A stretch of DNA of 23,246 nt from CAYPSN01 sp041907025. Lineage in GTDB: Bacteria; Patescibacteriota; Saccharimonadia; CAILAD01; JADZBC01. The stretch is from positions 1-23,246 of the forward strand of contig JAYRIB010000032.1 of assembly GCA_041907025.1 (NCBI GenBank), in the 5' to 3' direction. The notes beneath the pieces are model-generated. The model saw only the letters and a program-made list of their open reading frames with translations. It was not told the origin of the DNA and did not search any database. Shown piece after piece: positions 1-6,449 of the stretch. The stretch's first letter is position 1, and each line of letters starts with the position of its first letter. Position numbers and translations under genes: made by a program.

Positions 1-216
1 CACTTGGGTAAATTCAACGTTGCCAGGGGCAGTGGCAAAAATAGTGTAGTCTTTACCGAGGCGGGTGTTCTCGCCAGCACCGTACTTGGTGCCACGTTGG
101 CGGATGATAATGTTACCGGCTTTTACTTCTTGGCCACCAAAAAGTTTTACGCCGAGGCGTTTGGATTGGGAATCGCGACCATTTCTTGTTGAGCCGCCGG
201 CTTTTGTCTTTGACAT
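1..216 (-). CDS. rpmA: 50S ribosomal protein L27 (3' end cut by window edge)
   Basis: Structural protein of the large ribosomal subunit; in known ribosomes its N-terminal tail reaches toward the peptidyl-transferase centre. The first 72 residues are visible and begin MSKTKAGGSTRNGRDS, followed by RLGVKLFGGQEVKAGNII and RQRGTKYGAGENTRLG, which are the diagnostic L27 blocks. There is no Firmicutes-type cleaved N-terminal extension. The ATG at 216 is preceded by AAGGA (226-230 on the plus strand) nine bases away, a loose Shine-Dalgarno. The gene starts 22 bases after the methyltransferase stop and is probably co-transcribed with it. The usual partner rplU is not on the upstream side. The C-terminus lies outside the window. 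Confidence 0.96.
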   Translation of the reverse strand, partial: MSKTKAGGSTRNGRDSQSKRLGVKLFGGQEVKAGNIIIRQRGTKYGAGENTRLGKDYTIFATAPGNVEFTQV

Positions 217-238
217 TGCTTGGGGTCCTTGCTTACTG

Positions 239-1390
239 CTATTTTGCTACTAATACTGCTATTTCGCGGCCAACGAATTGGTTTTCTCTACGGTACACTA
301 AGGTGCCGCGGCCACTATGCTGTTTAGTAGCATACCCTAATTTTGCAATTTGGTCAATAACTGAGAGGTGTAATGTGCCTTTGCCCGACGCCCAGCATGG
401 CATGCTTAAGACCATCTGGTCACCTTGCTTGAGTAGGGTGCGGGCTTGCTCGAGGAACGCAGAGTAAAGCTCGTTCACGGGGTCGACTATAACGCTAATT
501 TGATTGCCTCTGAGATTGGCGTGAATAGGCGTGCCCAGATAGCCTTCGCTGACTATCACACTCTTGGGCGGCAGCTCTGTTAGCTTGGTGGCGTCTGCTT
601 CCCAGGCGTGGCTTGAACCAGTAATGCCGTAGTTTTGTCGTAGCCAGGCTAGGTTTTGCGTAGTTGCATCAACCATTTCTGGGCTGACATCGCTGCCCGA
701 AGCATCGTAACCCATTAGGAGGGCCTCTTGCATGATTACGCCATTACCACAGAATGGATCATACACAGTTGAGCCTTCGGCTGGATTGGCCAGATTTATC
801 ATCATCTGAGCCAGCTTTGGTGGCAGCATGCCGACTTTACTGTCGCGTACTGGGCGCTCCCAATCACGCTTACTGTAGCTGTCGATATCTTGGTAGGCGT
901 ACGTCCGTGCTAAAACTACGCCATTGGTAGTGTATGCAAGTACGATTTCAAAGCCTTTAGTGACGAGCTGGTTGTATTTTAGCTGCGCTGCAGTTAGCTC
1001 GTTGCCACCTTTTCCCTCGACAAACCGGACGGAAAGCCCTTGGTTACGCAGTGCTTTTTTAACCTCTAGCCCTAAGCGCTGTACATCGCTGCGATCCTTG
1101 CGACTACTGCCGTGGCCATACACACTGATGCCAAAGTGGAGTTTAGCCTCTGGGGCGGCGCCAGTCATGAAGTCACTAATAGCCGTCACAAGCTCGGCTT
1201 GGCTGATATCTGCTTTAAGTAACGAGATAACCCGAGCACATTTAATCGTCCCGCCGAGTCGGTCAATACTCAGCTCGTCAGGCGACTCAATAACGCTGAC
1301 GGGTCCATAGTGTTGGGCGGTAGGGTAGAGACTAGTTAACTCCGCTTGGCAGAGCTCGGTTTCGCGACCGAGAATAGTGAGAGTTTGCAT
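239..1390 (-). CDS. Trm11/TrmG10-like SAM-dependent methyltransferase
   Basis: Predicted nucleic-acid methyltransferase of the UPF0020/Trm11 type, most likely modifying tRNA guanosine. From the ATG at 1390 it is 383 aa. Residues 1-165 form a THUMP-like N-terminal region. A linker near 172-200 (RDWERPVRDSKVGMLPPKLA) resembles the segment preceding the catalytic domain in TrmG10. Motif I, DPFCGNG, is at 211-217, with the acidic end of the next strand at GSDVS (232-236). Motif IV, normally D/N-P-P-Y, reads SEGYLG (281-286). The upstream in-frame ATG at 1399 lies inside the TATAAT -10 box, so 1390 is the better start; it would make the mRNA leaderless. The substrate cannot be told from sequence; a DNA substrate is possible. 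Confidence 0.75.
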   Translation of the reverse strand: MQTLTILGRETELCQAELTSLYPTAQHYGPVSVIESPDELSIDRLGGTIKCARVISLLKADISQAELVTAISDFMTGAAPEAKLHFGISVYGHGSSRKDRSDVQRLGLEVKKALRNQGLSVRFVEGKGGNELTAAQLKYNQLVTKGFEIVLAYTTNGVVLARTYAYQDIDSYSKRDWERPVRDSKVGMLPPKLAQMMINLANPAEGSTVYDPFCGNGVIMQEALLMGYDASGSDVSPEMVDATTQNLAWLRQNYGITGSSHAWEADATKLTELPPKSVIVSEGYLGTPIHANLRGNQISVIVDPVNELYSAFLEQARTLLKQGDQMVLSMPCWASGKGTLHLSVIDQIAKLGYATKQHSGRGTLVYRRENQFVGREIAVLVAK

Positions 1391-1397
1391 GACCACC

Positions 1398-1403
1398 ATT
1401 ATA
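1398..1403 (-). promoter_or_regulatory. -10 box (TATAAT) for the methyltransferase
   Basis: A perfect TATAAT on the minus strand ends 7 nt before the ATG at 1390, so transcription should begin at or next to the start codon. The apparent upstream ATG at 1399 overlaps this box. No good -35 is visible. Confidence 0.65.
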
Positions 1404-1478
1404 GCTCACTTTGCGCGTATCTGCCGCTTTATAGTCTTTTGGTACAGCCTCGTTCTCGCCAGCACCTCTCGGGTAGGG

Positions 1479-1484
1479 TACAAT
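1479..1484 (+). promoter_or_regulatory. -10 box (TACAAT) for the flippase-like gene
   Basis: TACAAT followed by a 7-nt gap (aagcact) and then the ATG at 1492, predicting a leaderless transcript. The same aagcactATG string precedes the zinc-ribbon protein gene at 15640. With the minus-strand box at 1398-1403 this forms a divergent promoter region. Confidence 0.6.
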
Positions 1485-1491
1485 AAGCACT

Positions 1492-2490
1492 ATGAAACTT
1501 CGGCATATCTTGTTTATTCTTGCGGTTCTCGTGCTAGGTATCATTGTCTCAAGGAATATTTCTAAGTTTGGTGACTTTGTTGATACCTTGCGACAAGTAA
1601 ACATCTGGGTACTACTCTTCATCCTGCCAATTCGCTACCTGAGTTACTATAGTAACACGCGTTACTTTGTGAGCTTCTTGGTCCTATTTGGCTACAAAGT
1701 CGAGCAAAAGAAGCTGTTTCGTAGCGTGGTGACGATGAACTTTGTCAACACCGTCTTTCCAACGGGTGGTATATCGGGGATCTCTTACATTGCTAACGCT
1801 CTCAAGCCCAAGATCGACTCGCATACTACGGCGATTGCGCAAGTTTTTTGGCAAGCTTTTACGCTAGCGGGGTACTTCTTCTTCCTTATCATTGCTTTCC
1901 TGAGCTTATTCGTTGCTAATAACACTAATCGGATTGGCTTTAAAGTTATCATCTTGTTTATCCTGGCAGTACTTGCACTTGGCTTGGTGACTGCAGTAAT
2001 ACTCTTCCAGCGCAGCACAACCGAGCGACTGCTCTACTGGGCTACGCGGCCGATTAACGGGGTCTTACACTTCGTAAAACGCGATGCCCTTAGTCGTGAG
2101 CGGGTTGAAGGCTTTCTAAAAGACTTCTATGGCTCGATAGGCCACATGCGATCGAACAAATCTCATGTGCGCAAGCCTATCATGTGGGCCTTTATTGGTT
2201 TGTTCTTCGAGATTGCCTCGGTCTATGTGGTGTTCTTGGCTTTTGGTCAGCTGATCAACCCAGGAGTTGTGATTGCTGGCTACAGCTTAGCTATCTTGTT
2301 CTCGATGGTGTCTTTCTTTACTGCTGGCGTTGGTGTATATGAGGCTACTATGGTGGCAACCTTTGTGGCACTTGGTCAGCCACTTGGGCTTAGTCTTTCG
2401 GTTACCTTGGTGTACCGCACTATTGCACTGTGGCTGTTCTTACCCATCGGTCTGTATTTTTATAAGCGCGAGACAATAGATGGAAAATGA
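1492..2490 (+). CDS. Flippase-like (lysylphosphatidylglycerol synthase TM region, UPF0104) membrane protein
   Basis: Integral membrane protein of 332 aa with about eight hydrophobic segments, resembling the transmembrane part of MprF/YbhN proteins. Family signatures are NTVFPTGGISGISYIAN near residues 85-101 (compare the family's PSGG..G.. motif) and TAGVGVYEATMVATFVALGQP near 277-297 (compare GG.G..E). It has no soluble aminoacyl-transferase domain, so it probably moves or binds lipids or lipid-linked intermediates and does not make lysyl-lipid. The last 11 nt overlap the start of xseA, so the two are likely translationally linked. The substrate is unknown. Confidence 0.82.
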   Translation: MKLRHILFILAVLVLGIIVSRNISKFGDFVDTLRQVNIWVLLFILPIRYLSYYSNTRYFVSFLVLFGYKVEQKKLFRSVVTMNFVNTVFPTGGISGISYIANALKPKIDSHTTAIAQVFWQAFTLAGYFFFLIIAFLSLFVANNTNRIGFKVIILFILAVLALGLVTAVILFQRSTTERLLYWATRPINGVLHFVKRDALSRERVEGFLKDFYGSIGHMRSNKSHVRKPIMWAFIGLFFEIASVYVVFLAFGQLINPGVVIAGYSLAILFSMVSFFTAGVGVYEATMVATFVALGQPLGLSLSVTLVYRTIALWLFLPIGLYFYKRETIDGK

Positions 2491-3676
2491 AGTCTTAAGC
2501 GTCTCCGAGCTCAACGCTTTTGTGAACCAGACATTGCAGTTTGCTTACCCGTTGGTGGTGGTTGAGGGCGAGGTGAGTAGCTACAAAGTGAATCAAGGTA
2601 AGTGGGTATTCTTTGATCTCAAGGACGAGGAGTCGACCATTAGCTGTTTTATGCCAATCTTCCATCTTAAAGTCGCGCTTCAGGACGGCATGAAGATCCG
2701 GGCGAGCTCGACACCAAACCTAACCAAGTGGGGCAAGTTTAGTCTGACTGTTAAGTCGGTTGAGCTAGCCGGCGAAGGATCGGTGAAGAAGGCTTTTGAT
2801 TTGCTCAAGGCTAAGTTCGAACTTGAGGGGCTGTTTGATCCCGCGCGCAAACGGGCACTTCCGCAGTTTGCTCGGCGGATCGCCTTAATTACCTCCAAGC
2901 AAGCTGCGGCCTATAACGACTTTATTTCCATTGCTCAAGATCGCTGGGTAGGCCTAGAGATCGTTCAAGCACAGGTTCAGGTGCAGGGCAGTGATGCACC
3001 GCGTCAAATTGTGCGGGCAATCGACTATTTTAACGCCCACGCAGCCGATTATGACGTGCTGGTGATTATTCGTGGTGGCGGTAGCGCAGAAGACTTACAG
3101 GCCTTTAGTCATGAAGATGTGGTGCGGGCAGTTTACGGCGCCAAGCTGCCAACAGTTGTCGGGATTGGTCACGAAGACGACGTTAGTTTAGCCGAGCTGG
3201 TGGCCGATGTGCGGGCGGCAACGCCAACTGATGTAGCCCGGCGTATCACGGCCGATAAAGGTGAGGTTGCAGCCCGCCTCGTTAGCACGCTCGAGAGCAT
3301 GGCTCACTCGGTGCAGCGTGGTATTGCCCGTCGTGACCGAACTATTGAGCGGGTGAACCAGAGCTTTGCTCGCTTGTACCATGGCTTAAACGAGCGAGTG
3401 GACCGTACGCACTTGCGCATTGGTCACCGGATTGATGAGTTAGTCCGCCGTGCTCGTCAGCAAGTGACCCTGCAAGCTCGCAACCTAAGTAGCCTTGATC
3501 CGCGAGCAATTTTGAGCCGTGGCTACAGCATTGCCACAGTTGACGGTAAAACCGTAAAGTCGGCCGAGCAGATTACGAGCCGTAGTTTGGTTATGTTACA
3601 ATTGCACCAAGGAAACGTAACTATGAGGAGGGCCGATGGTAACTCAAGCACCCAGCAAACCAGCATCGAAGTTTGA
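2480..3676 (+). CDS. xseA: Exodeoxyribonuclease VII large subunit
   Basis: Catalytic subunit of exonuclease VII, which degrades single-stranded DNA in both directions. It is 398 aa, near the usual 400-450. The N-terminal OB-fold (about residues 5-100) contains VEGEVSSYK and GKWVFFDLKDE. The nuclease domain contains RRIALITSKQAA, VIIRGGGSAEDLQAF and GIGHEDDVSLAELVADVRAATPT, matching the family's RGGGS and GHE-D motifs. A coiled-coil C-terminal region ends in the conserved LDPRAILSRGYSI. It starts within the end of the flippase-like gene with no clear Shine-Dalgarno, and overlaps xseB by 41 nt, consistent with coupled synthesis of the two subunits. Confidence 0.97.
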   Translation: MENEVLSVSELNAFVNQTLQFAYPLVVVEGEVSSYKVNQGKWVFFDLKDEESTISCFMPIFHLKVALQDGMKIRASSTPNLTKWGKFSLTVKSVELAGEGSVKKAFDLLKAKFELEGLFDPARKRALPQFARRIALITSKQAAAYNDFISIAQDRWVGLEIVQAQVQVQGSDAPRQIVRAIDYFNAHAADYDVLVIIRGGGSAEDLQAFSHEDVVRAVYGAKLPTVVGIGHEDDVSLAELVADVRAATPTDVARRITADKGEVAARLVSTLESMAHSVQRGIARRDRTIERVNQSFARLYHGLNERVDRTHLRIGHRIDELVRRARQQVTLQARNLSSLDPRAILSRGYSIATVDGKTVKSAEQITSRSLVMLQLHQGNVTMRRADGNSSTQQTSIEV

Positions 3677-3893
3677 TTTTTCTGGCAGCATGAAGGAATT
3701 AGAAGAGATTGCAGCTTATCTGGAAGGATCAGATGTTGATCTCGATGAGGCGATAGCCAAGTTTGAGCGTGGCGCCGCACTCGCAACCGAGCTCAAGCAG
3801 TATTTAGCCCAAGCCGAAGGTAGGGTTGAGCAGCTCAAGCACGACTTCAGTGCTGCGTCGGCACCCATAGTAGGCAACGAGTCTACTGAGTAG
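3636..3893 (+). CDS. xseB: Exodeoxyribonuclease VII small subunit
   Basis: Non-catalytic subunit that binds the coiled coil of XseA. It is 85 aa, typical for the family. The conserved core runs from about residue 13: FSGSMKELEEIAAYLEG, then DVDLDEAIAKFERGAALA and AEGRVEQLKHDF. The ATG at 3636 lies 41 nt inside xseA in another frame and is preceded by AGGAGGG (3626-3632), the strongest Shine-Dalgarno of the block, spaced rather tightly. The next in-frame Met (3690) would cut into the conserved core, so 3636 is preferred. Confidence 0.94.
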   Translation: MVTQAPSKPASKFDFSGSMKELEEIAAYLEGSDVDLDEAIAKFERGAALATELKQYLAQAEGRVEQLKHDFSAASAPIVGNESTE

Positions 3894-3918
3894 TCTAGAC
3901 ATACGCGTCCTAATATGG

Positions 3919-3924
3919 TAGAGT
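3919..3924 (+). promoter_or_regulatory. Extended -10 (TGG-TAGAGT) for the DUF2267-like gene
   Basis: TAGAGT preceded by TGG lies 6 nt before the ATG at 3931. The hexamer is weaker than the others in this window, but the placement fits the same leaderless pattern. Confidence 0.45.
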
Positions 3925-3930
3925 ATCACC

Positions 3931-4332
3931 ATGCAAACAGATCTACCAGATTATTTTATCGCTCTCATGAAACAGTATGGTGGGCTTCTTAACGACGGCC
4001 AGGCTCGCCGCGCCACTAGGGCCGTGAGCGAAGTTCTTGAGAGTAGCCTCACGCCTGGACAAGAAAGCCAGTTCTTTGCTATGGTGCCCAGCTATTTACG
4101 CCCCCATAAGCAGACCTTTTTTGCTCGCATTGGTGCTAGTAGTAAAACAAAGAAGCGTTCTTCGGTTAGCCAGCAGTTGAGCGATCGGCTGCAGTTAACC
4201 TCTCGTGAAGAGGCTGACGTGGTGTTTAAGGCTTATTTCCGAGCTATCCGAACGGTGATTGACCCTACCTCGGCTATTACCTTAACGCGCATCCTGCCGC
4301 CCGAGCTGGTGCGCTTATATGCGGCGGCGTAA
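3931..4332 (+). CDS. DUF2267-like small helical protein
   Basis: Soluble protein of 133 aa, mostly helical by composition. The segment RATRAVSEVLESSLTPGQES, a mid-protein QLSDRLQLTSREEADVVFKA and a C-terminal ILPPELVRLY recall DUF2267 proteins, which carry two similar helical halves and a closing LP.EL..L segment. This is recognition of a pattern, not a verified hit. It overlaps the following gene by 14 nt, so the two are probably co-translated and may work together. No catalytic motif or membrane segment is seen. It could instead be a lineage-specific family. Confidence 0.6.
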   Translation: MQTDLPDYFIALMKQYGGLLNDGQARRATRAVSEVLESSLTPGQESQFFAMVPSYLRPHKQTFFARIGASSKTKKRSSVSQQLSDRLQLTSREEADVVFKAYFRAIRTVIDPTSAITLTRILPPELVRLYAAA

Positions 4333-5230
4333 GGTAATGGTGGAGGATCAGCAAATTAAGCTTATTCACCAGCGTGATGAGTCGCTATATCCTGATGTGT
4401 TGTTCAATCGTCCCATTCGTGGGTTGAGTCGTATGCATGTTGCGCTGTTTGGTGGCAGTAAGCGCGGTATGGTGGCGCTGAGTGAGGTGTATAGCACTAT
4501 GCTGAGCACTGGCATTGAGCCGACTTGTGTAGTTGAGGCTGTAACGGCGGAGTTGGCACCTCTGCCAGTTGGTTCGCTCATACTTCATACCGACAAGAAG
4601 ACCAGACAGGTGAGCGAGACGGCCGATGTGCTGTCCTTTGTGGGCCGTTCCAATGTCGCAATTATGGCGCCCGAGGCTGAGCTTGGCAGCTCACTCCAGA
4701 TTCTGTTGGAAAAAGTGCTGAGTGAAACACAAACACCAGTCATTATTACTGACGAAGCGGTCGGACTGTACCGATTTGCGCCGCGTGGCACGAAGCGCTT
4801 AAATGTACTCTTTATACTCAGTGCCGAGGGGCTTATGAAGCTAGCCAATGTGTTAGCCTTGCCAGTCAAAATTCGTCCGGGGCGAGGGGTATATAATACG
4901 CTCGCCCTTGTCGAGGCGGTACACGACGCCACTGGTGCGCATGTCGTGAGCTTTGATTGTGAGCAAGCAGTTGTGCGTGACGGGTCGAGAAACGACGAAT
5001 ACGGCATCATTCACGTGCTGGAGAACGGCATCACGCAGCATCGCGGTTTGTTCATTGGCTTGGTAGCTGGATTACTCGCCGACACTTCACAAGCGTTTAC
5101 TAGCGTACTACCTAAACTTATGACAGCCGGATATTTATTCAACTCGATTTTGAACCAATCCAATGGTTTACATGACCCAGCTATGCTGGACAGAGCCATT
5201 AAGGATACGCTGGCCAACGAGCTGCAATAG
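4319..5230 (+). CDS. Unknown protein resembling a degenerate ribokinase-fold NAD(P)H-hydrate dehydratase
   Basis: Soluble 303-aa protein (297 aa from the alternative ATG at 4337, which follows the upstream stop codon). The order of segments parallels the C-terminal domain of YjeF/CARKD: HVALFGGSKRGMVALSEVYS near 40-60, SNVAIMAPEAELGSS near 118, PVIITDEAVGLYRF near 141, VLFILSAEGLMKLANVL near 163, then GAHVVSFDCEQAVVRDG and GLFIGLVAGLLAD near 243-256. The family's G(T/S)GD catalytic loop is not present before GLVAGLLAD, and the GPG motif reads APEAE. If the likeness is real, it has probably lost the kinase/dehydratase chemistry. It is coupled to the DUF2267-like gene. The function is unknown. 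Confidence 0.6.
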   Translation: MRRRKVMVEDQQIKLIHQRDESLYPDVLFNRPIRGLSRMHVALFGGSKRGMVALSEVYSTMLSTGIEPTCVVEAVTAELAPLPVGSLILHTDKKTRQVSETADVLSFVGRSNVAIMAPEAELGSSLQILLEKVLSETQTPVIITDEAVGLYRFAPRGTKRLNVLFILSAEGLMKLANVLALPVKIRPGRGVYNTLALVEAVHDATGAHVVSFDCEQAVVRDGSRNDEYGIIHVLENGITQHRGLFIGLVAGLLADTSQAFTSVLPKLMTAGYLFNSILNQSNGLHDPAMLDRAIKDTLANELQ

Positions 5231-5265
5231 GATATTACGTCTATTGCGCTGGCTTGTGTGAGTGG

Positions 5266-5271
5266 TACAAT
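5266..5271 (+). promoter_or_regulatory. Extended -10 (TGG-TACAAT) for the NUDIX gene
   Basis: TACAAT preceded by TGG ends 7 nt before the ATG at 5279. This placement is the main reason to prefer 5279 over the in-frame GTG at 5258, which lies upstream of the box. Confidence 0.6.
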
Positions 5272-5278
5272 CAGTCTC

Positions 5279-5689
5279 ATGACGCATACTTCCACGCCGC
5301 TCTATCTCTTGATAACCAAACTTATCGTGGTGAATGATGAAGGCAAAATCTTGACCATGCGGCGGAGCGAGGACGCTCCGCGCCGGCCGTGGACCTGGGA
5401 TTTTCCTGGTGGGATAGTGGAGTATGGTGAACAACCATTGGAGAGCGTGTTGCGGGAAGCGGTCGAAGAGTCGGCGCTAATATTTAGTCAGGAAGATGTG
5501 CGACTCATTGACGTGGTAACTCATCCACGCGGAGATGAGTACGGCGCGCTGGTGTTTTACACCGCTAAGCACACTGACATCGAAGTTAAATTGAGTTATG
5601 AGCATGATTGTCATCGTTGGGTAACAAAAGAGGAGTTCCAGCAATTAGAAACTCCCGATGTATTTAAGCAGATTGTCTTCGATCTATAG
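5279..5689 (+). CDS. NUDIX hydrolase
   Basis: Predicted Mg-dependent hydrolase of a nucleoside diphosphate linked to another group; 136 aa, one NUDIX domain. The NUDIX box spans residues 45-67 (G45 to L67; core REAVEESAL). It fits GX5EX7REUXEEXGU except that the conserved Gly near the end is Ala. It is preceded by WTWDFPGG, typical of MutT-like members. The substrate cannot be assigned. The start is set by the -10 box 7 nt upstream. Its stop codon overlaps the stop of the convergent membrane protein gene within the palindrome CTATAG. Confidence 0.9.
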   Translation: MTHTSTPLYLLITKLIVVNDEGKILTMRRSEDAPRRPWTWDFPGGIVEYGEQPLESVLREAVEESALIFSQEDVRLIDVVTHPRGDEYGALVFYTAKHTDIEVKLSYEHDCHRWVTKEEFQQLETPDVFKQIVFDL

Positions 5690-6262
5690 CTTCTTTGACT
5701 TGTTAGGTATTAGCTTCTTGCGATAGATAAGACCAAGCATTATTACGCAACATAAAGTGAAGTAGATGGGGAAGAGTATGTCTGCACGTAGTTCCCAGAT
5801 TGCAAAAATACCAAATAACGCGGCTATACCTTCAATGCCAAAGAAAAGAGCATCTTCACTCTCGGGCTTATGATAAGTTTTAACGAAAGTAGGGATATAG
5901 CCAAAAACGTCAGCTAATATGCCCAGCAAGATTGTAGCGACGCCATTTTTTGTTACAGAATAGGTAATGAGGGCAAGAATACCAAGAATGAGGCAGTATA
6001 TATCTAGCTTTGCTAGACCGCCCACCCCATATTTTATTGACATACCTAAAAGGTATGTGGCTCGGACGAGGAATATAAGTGCAAATATTTTTCCAGGCAG
6101 ACTGCTCGAGTTCATTACCCCTAAGAATCCGGCCAAACTAGCTAGCCATATTACGAGTCTTGTCACTCGGTGAGGCTTAGATTTTCCCTCAAGCATACTT
6201 TTTGTATAGGATATAGGAGATAGGACGGATAATATTAGCGTGCCGATAATCCAAAAGTTCAT
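5684..6262 (-). CDS. Small polytopic membrane protein with PQ-loop-like duplication
   Basis: Membrane protein of 192 aa with about six or seven hydrophobic helices. It has two similar blocks: SPISYTKSMLEGKSKPHRVT near residues 14-33 and GYIPTFVKTYHKPESED near 124-140. Each is a helix with Pro and Lys followed by a short K/KP loop and another helix, as in PQ-loop/SWEET-type transporters. The ATG at 6262 has GAGGG seven bases upstream. The open frame extends through the tRNA-Leu gene to 6526, but that part is not protein. The gene begins 28 nt after the tRNA and may share its transcript. Function as a small-solute transporter is inferred only. Confidence 0.7.
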   Translation of the reverse strand: MNFWIIGTLILSVLSPISYTKSMLEGKSKPHRVTRLVIWLASLAGFLGVMNSSSLPGKIFALIFLVRATYLLGMSIKYGVGGLAKLDIYCLILGILALITYSVTKNGVATILLGILADVFGYIPTFVKTYHKPESEDALFFGIEGIAALFGIFAIWELRADILFPIYFTLCCVIMLGLIYRKKLIPNKSKKL

Positions 6263-6289
6263 GTTCGTTCCCTCGCTCTTTATGATATC

Positions 6290-6374
6290 TGGTGCCAGAG
6301 GTGGGACTCGAACCCACAAGCCTTGCGGCACACGATTTTGAGTCGTGCGTGTATACCAATTCCACCACTCTGGC
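6290..6374 (-). tRNA. tRNA-Leu (anticodon CAA)
   Basis: A complete cloverleaf on the minus strand. The acceptor stem GCCAGAG/CTCTGGC is followed by discriminator A and an encoded CCA (6290-6292). The D-arm contains GGTGGAATTGGTATACAC, and the anticodon stem CACGA/TCGTG encloses the loop CTCAAAA with anticodon CAA, reading Leu UUG. A long class II variable arm fits Leu, and the T-arm is GTGGG TTCGAGT CCCAC. The length is 85 nt including CCA. Confidence 0.96.
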
Positions 6375-6409
6375 CAACGAACGTGATTAGCCAATGCTAA
6401 AGCCTCTGT

Positions 6410-6417
6410 ATTATAAT
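6410..6417. promoter_or_regulatory. Palindromic -10 (ATTATAAT) shared by tRNA-Leu and sortase gene
   Basis: ATTATAAT reads TATAAT on both strands: 6412-6417 on plus facing the sortase gene, and 6410-6415 on minus facing tRNA-Leu, whose mature 5' end is 35 nt away. It could serve as a back-to-back promoter in which RNA polymerase binds in only one direction at a time. The -35 regions are poor on both sides. Confidence 0.5.
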
Positions 6418-6449
6418 GGATAGGTGCAAATATTGTCCATGATGAAGCT

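Noticed and set aside
1400..1622. Minus-strand ORF 1332-1622 between the methyltransferase and the flippase-like gene
   Set aside because: It overlaps both neighbouring genes in other frames and crosses the divergent promoters, with no recognisable protein features.
5258..5278. GTG at 5258 as the NUDIX start
   Set aside because: It lies upstream of the TACAAT box, and the first seven residues have no counterpart in NUDIX proteins; 5279 fits better.
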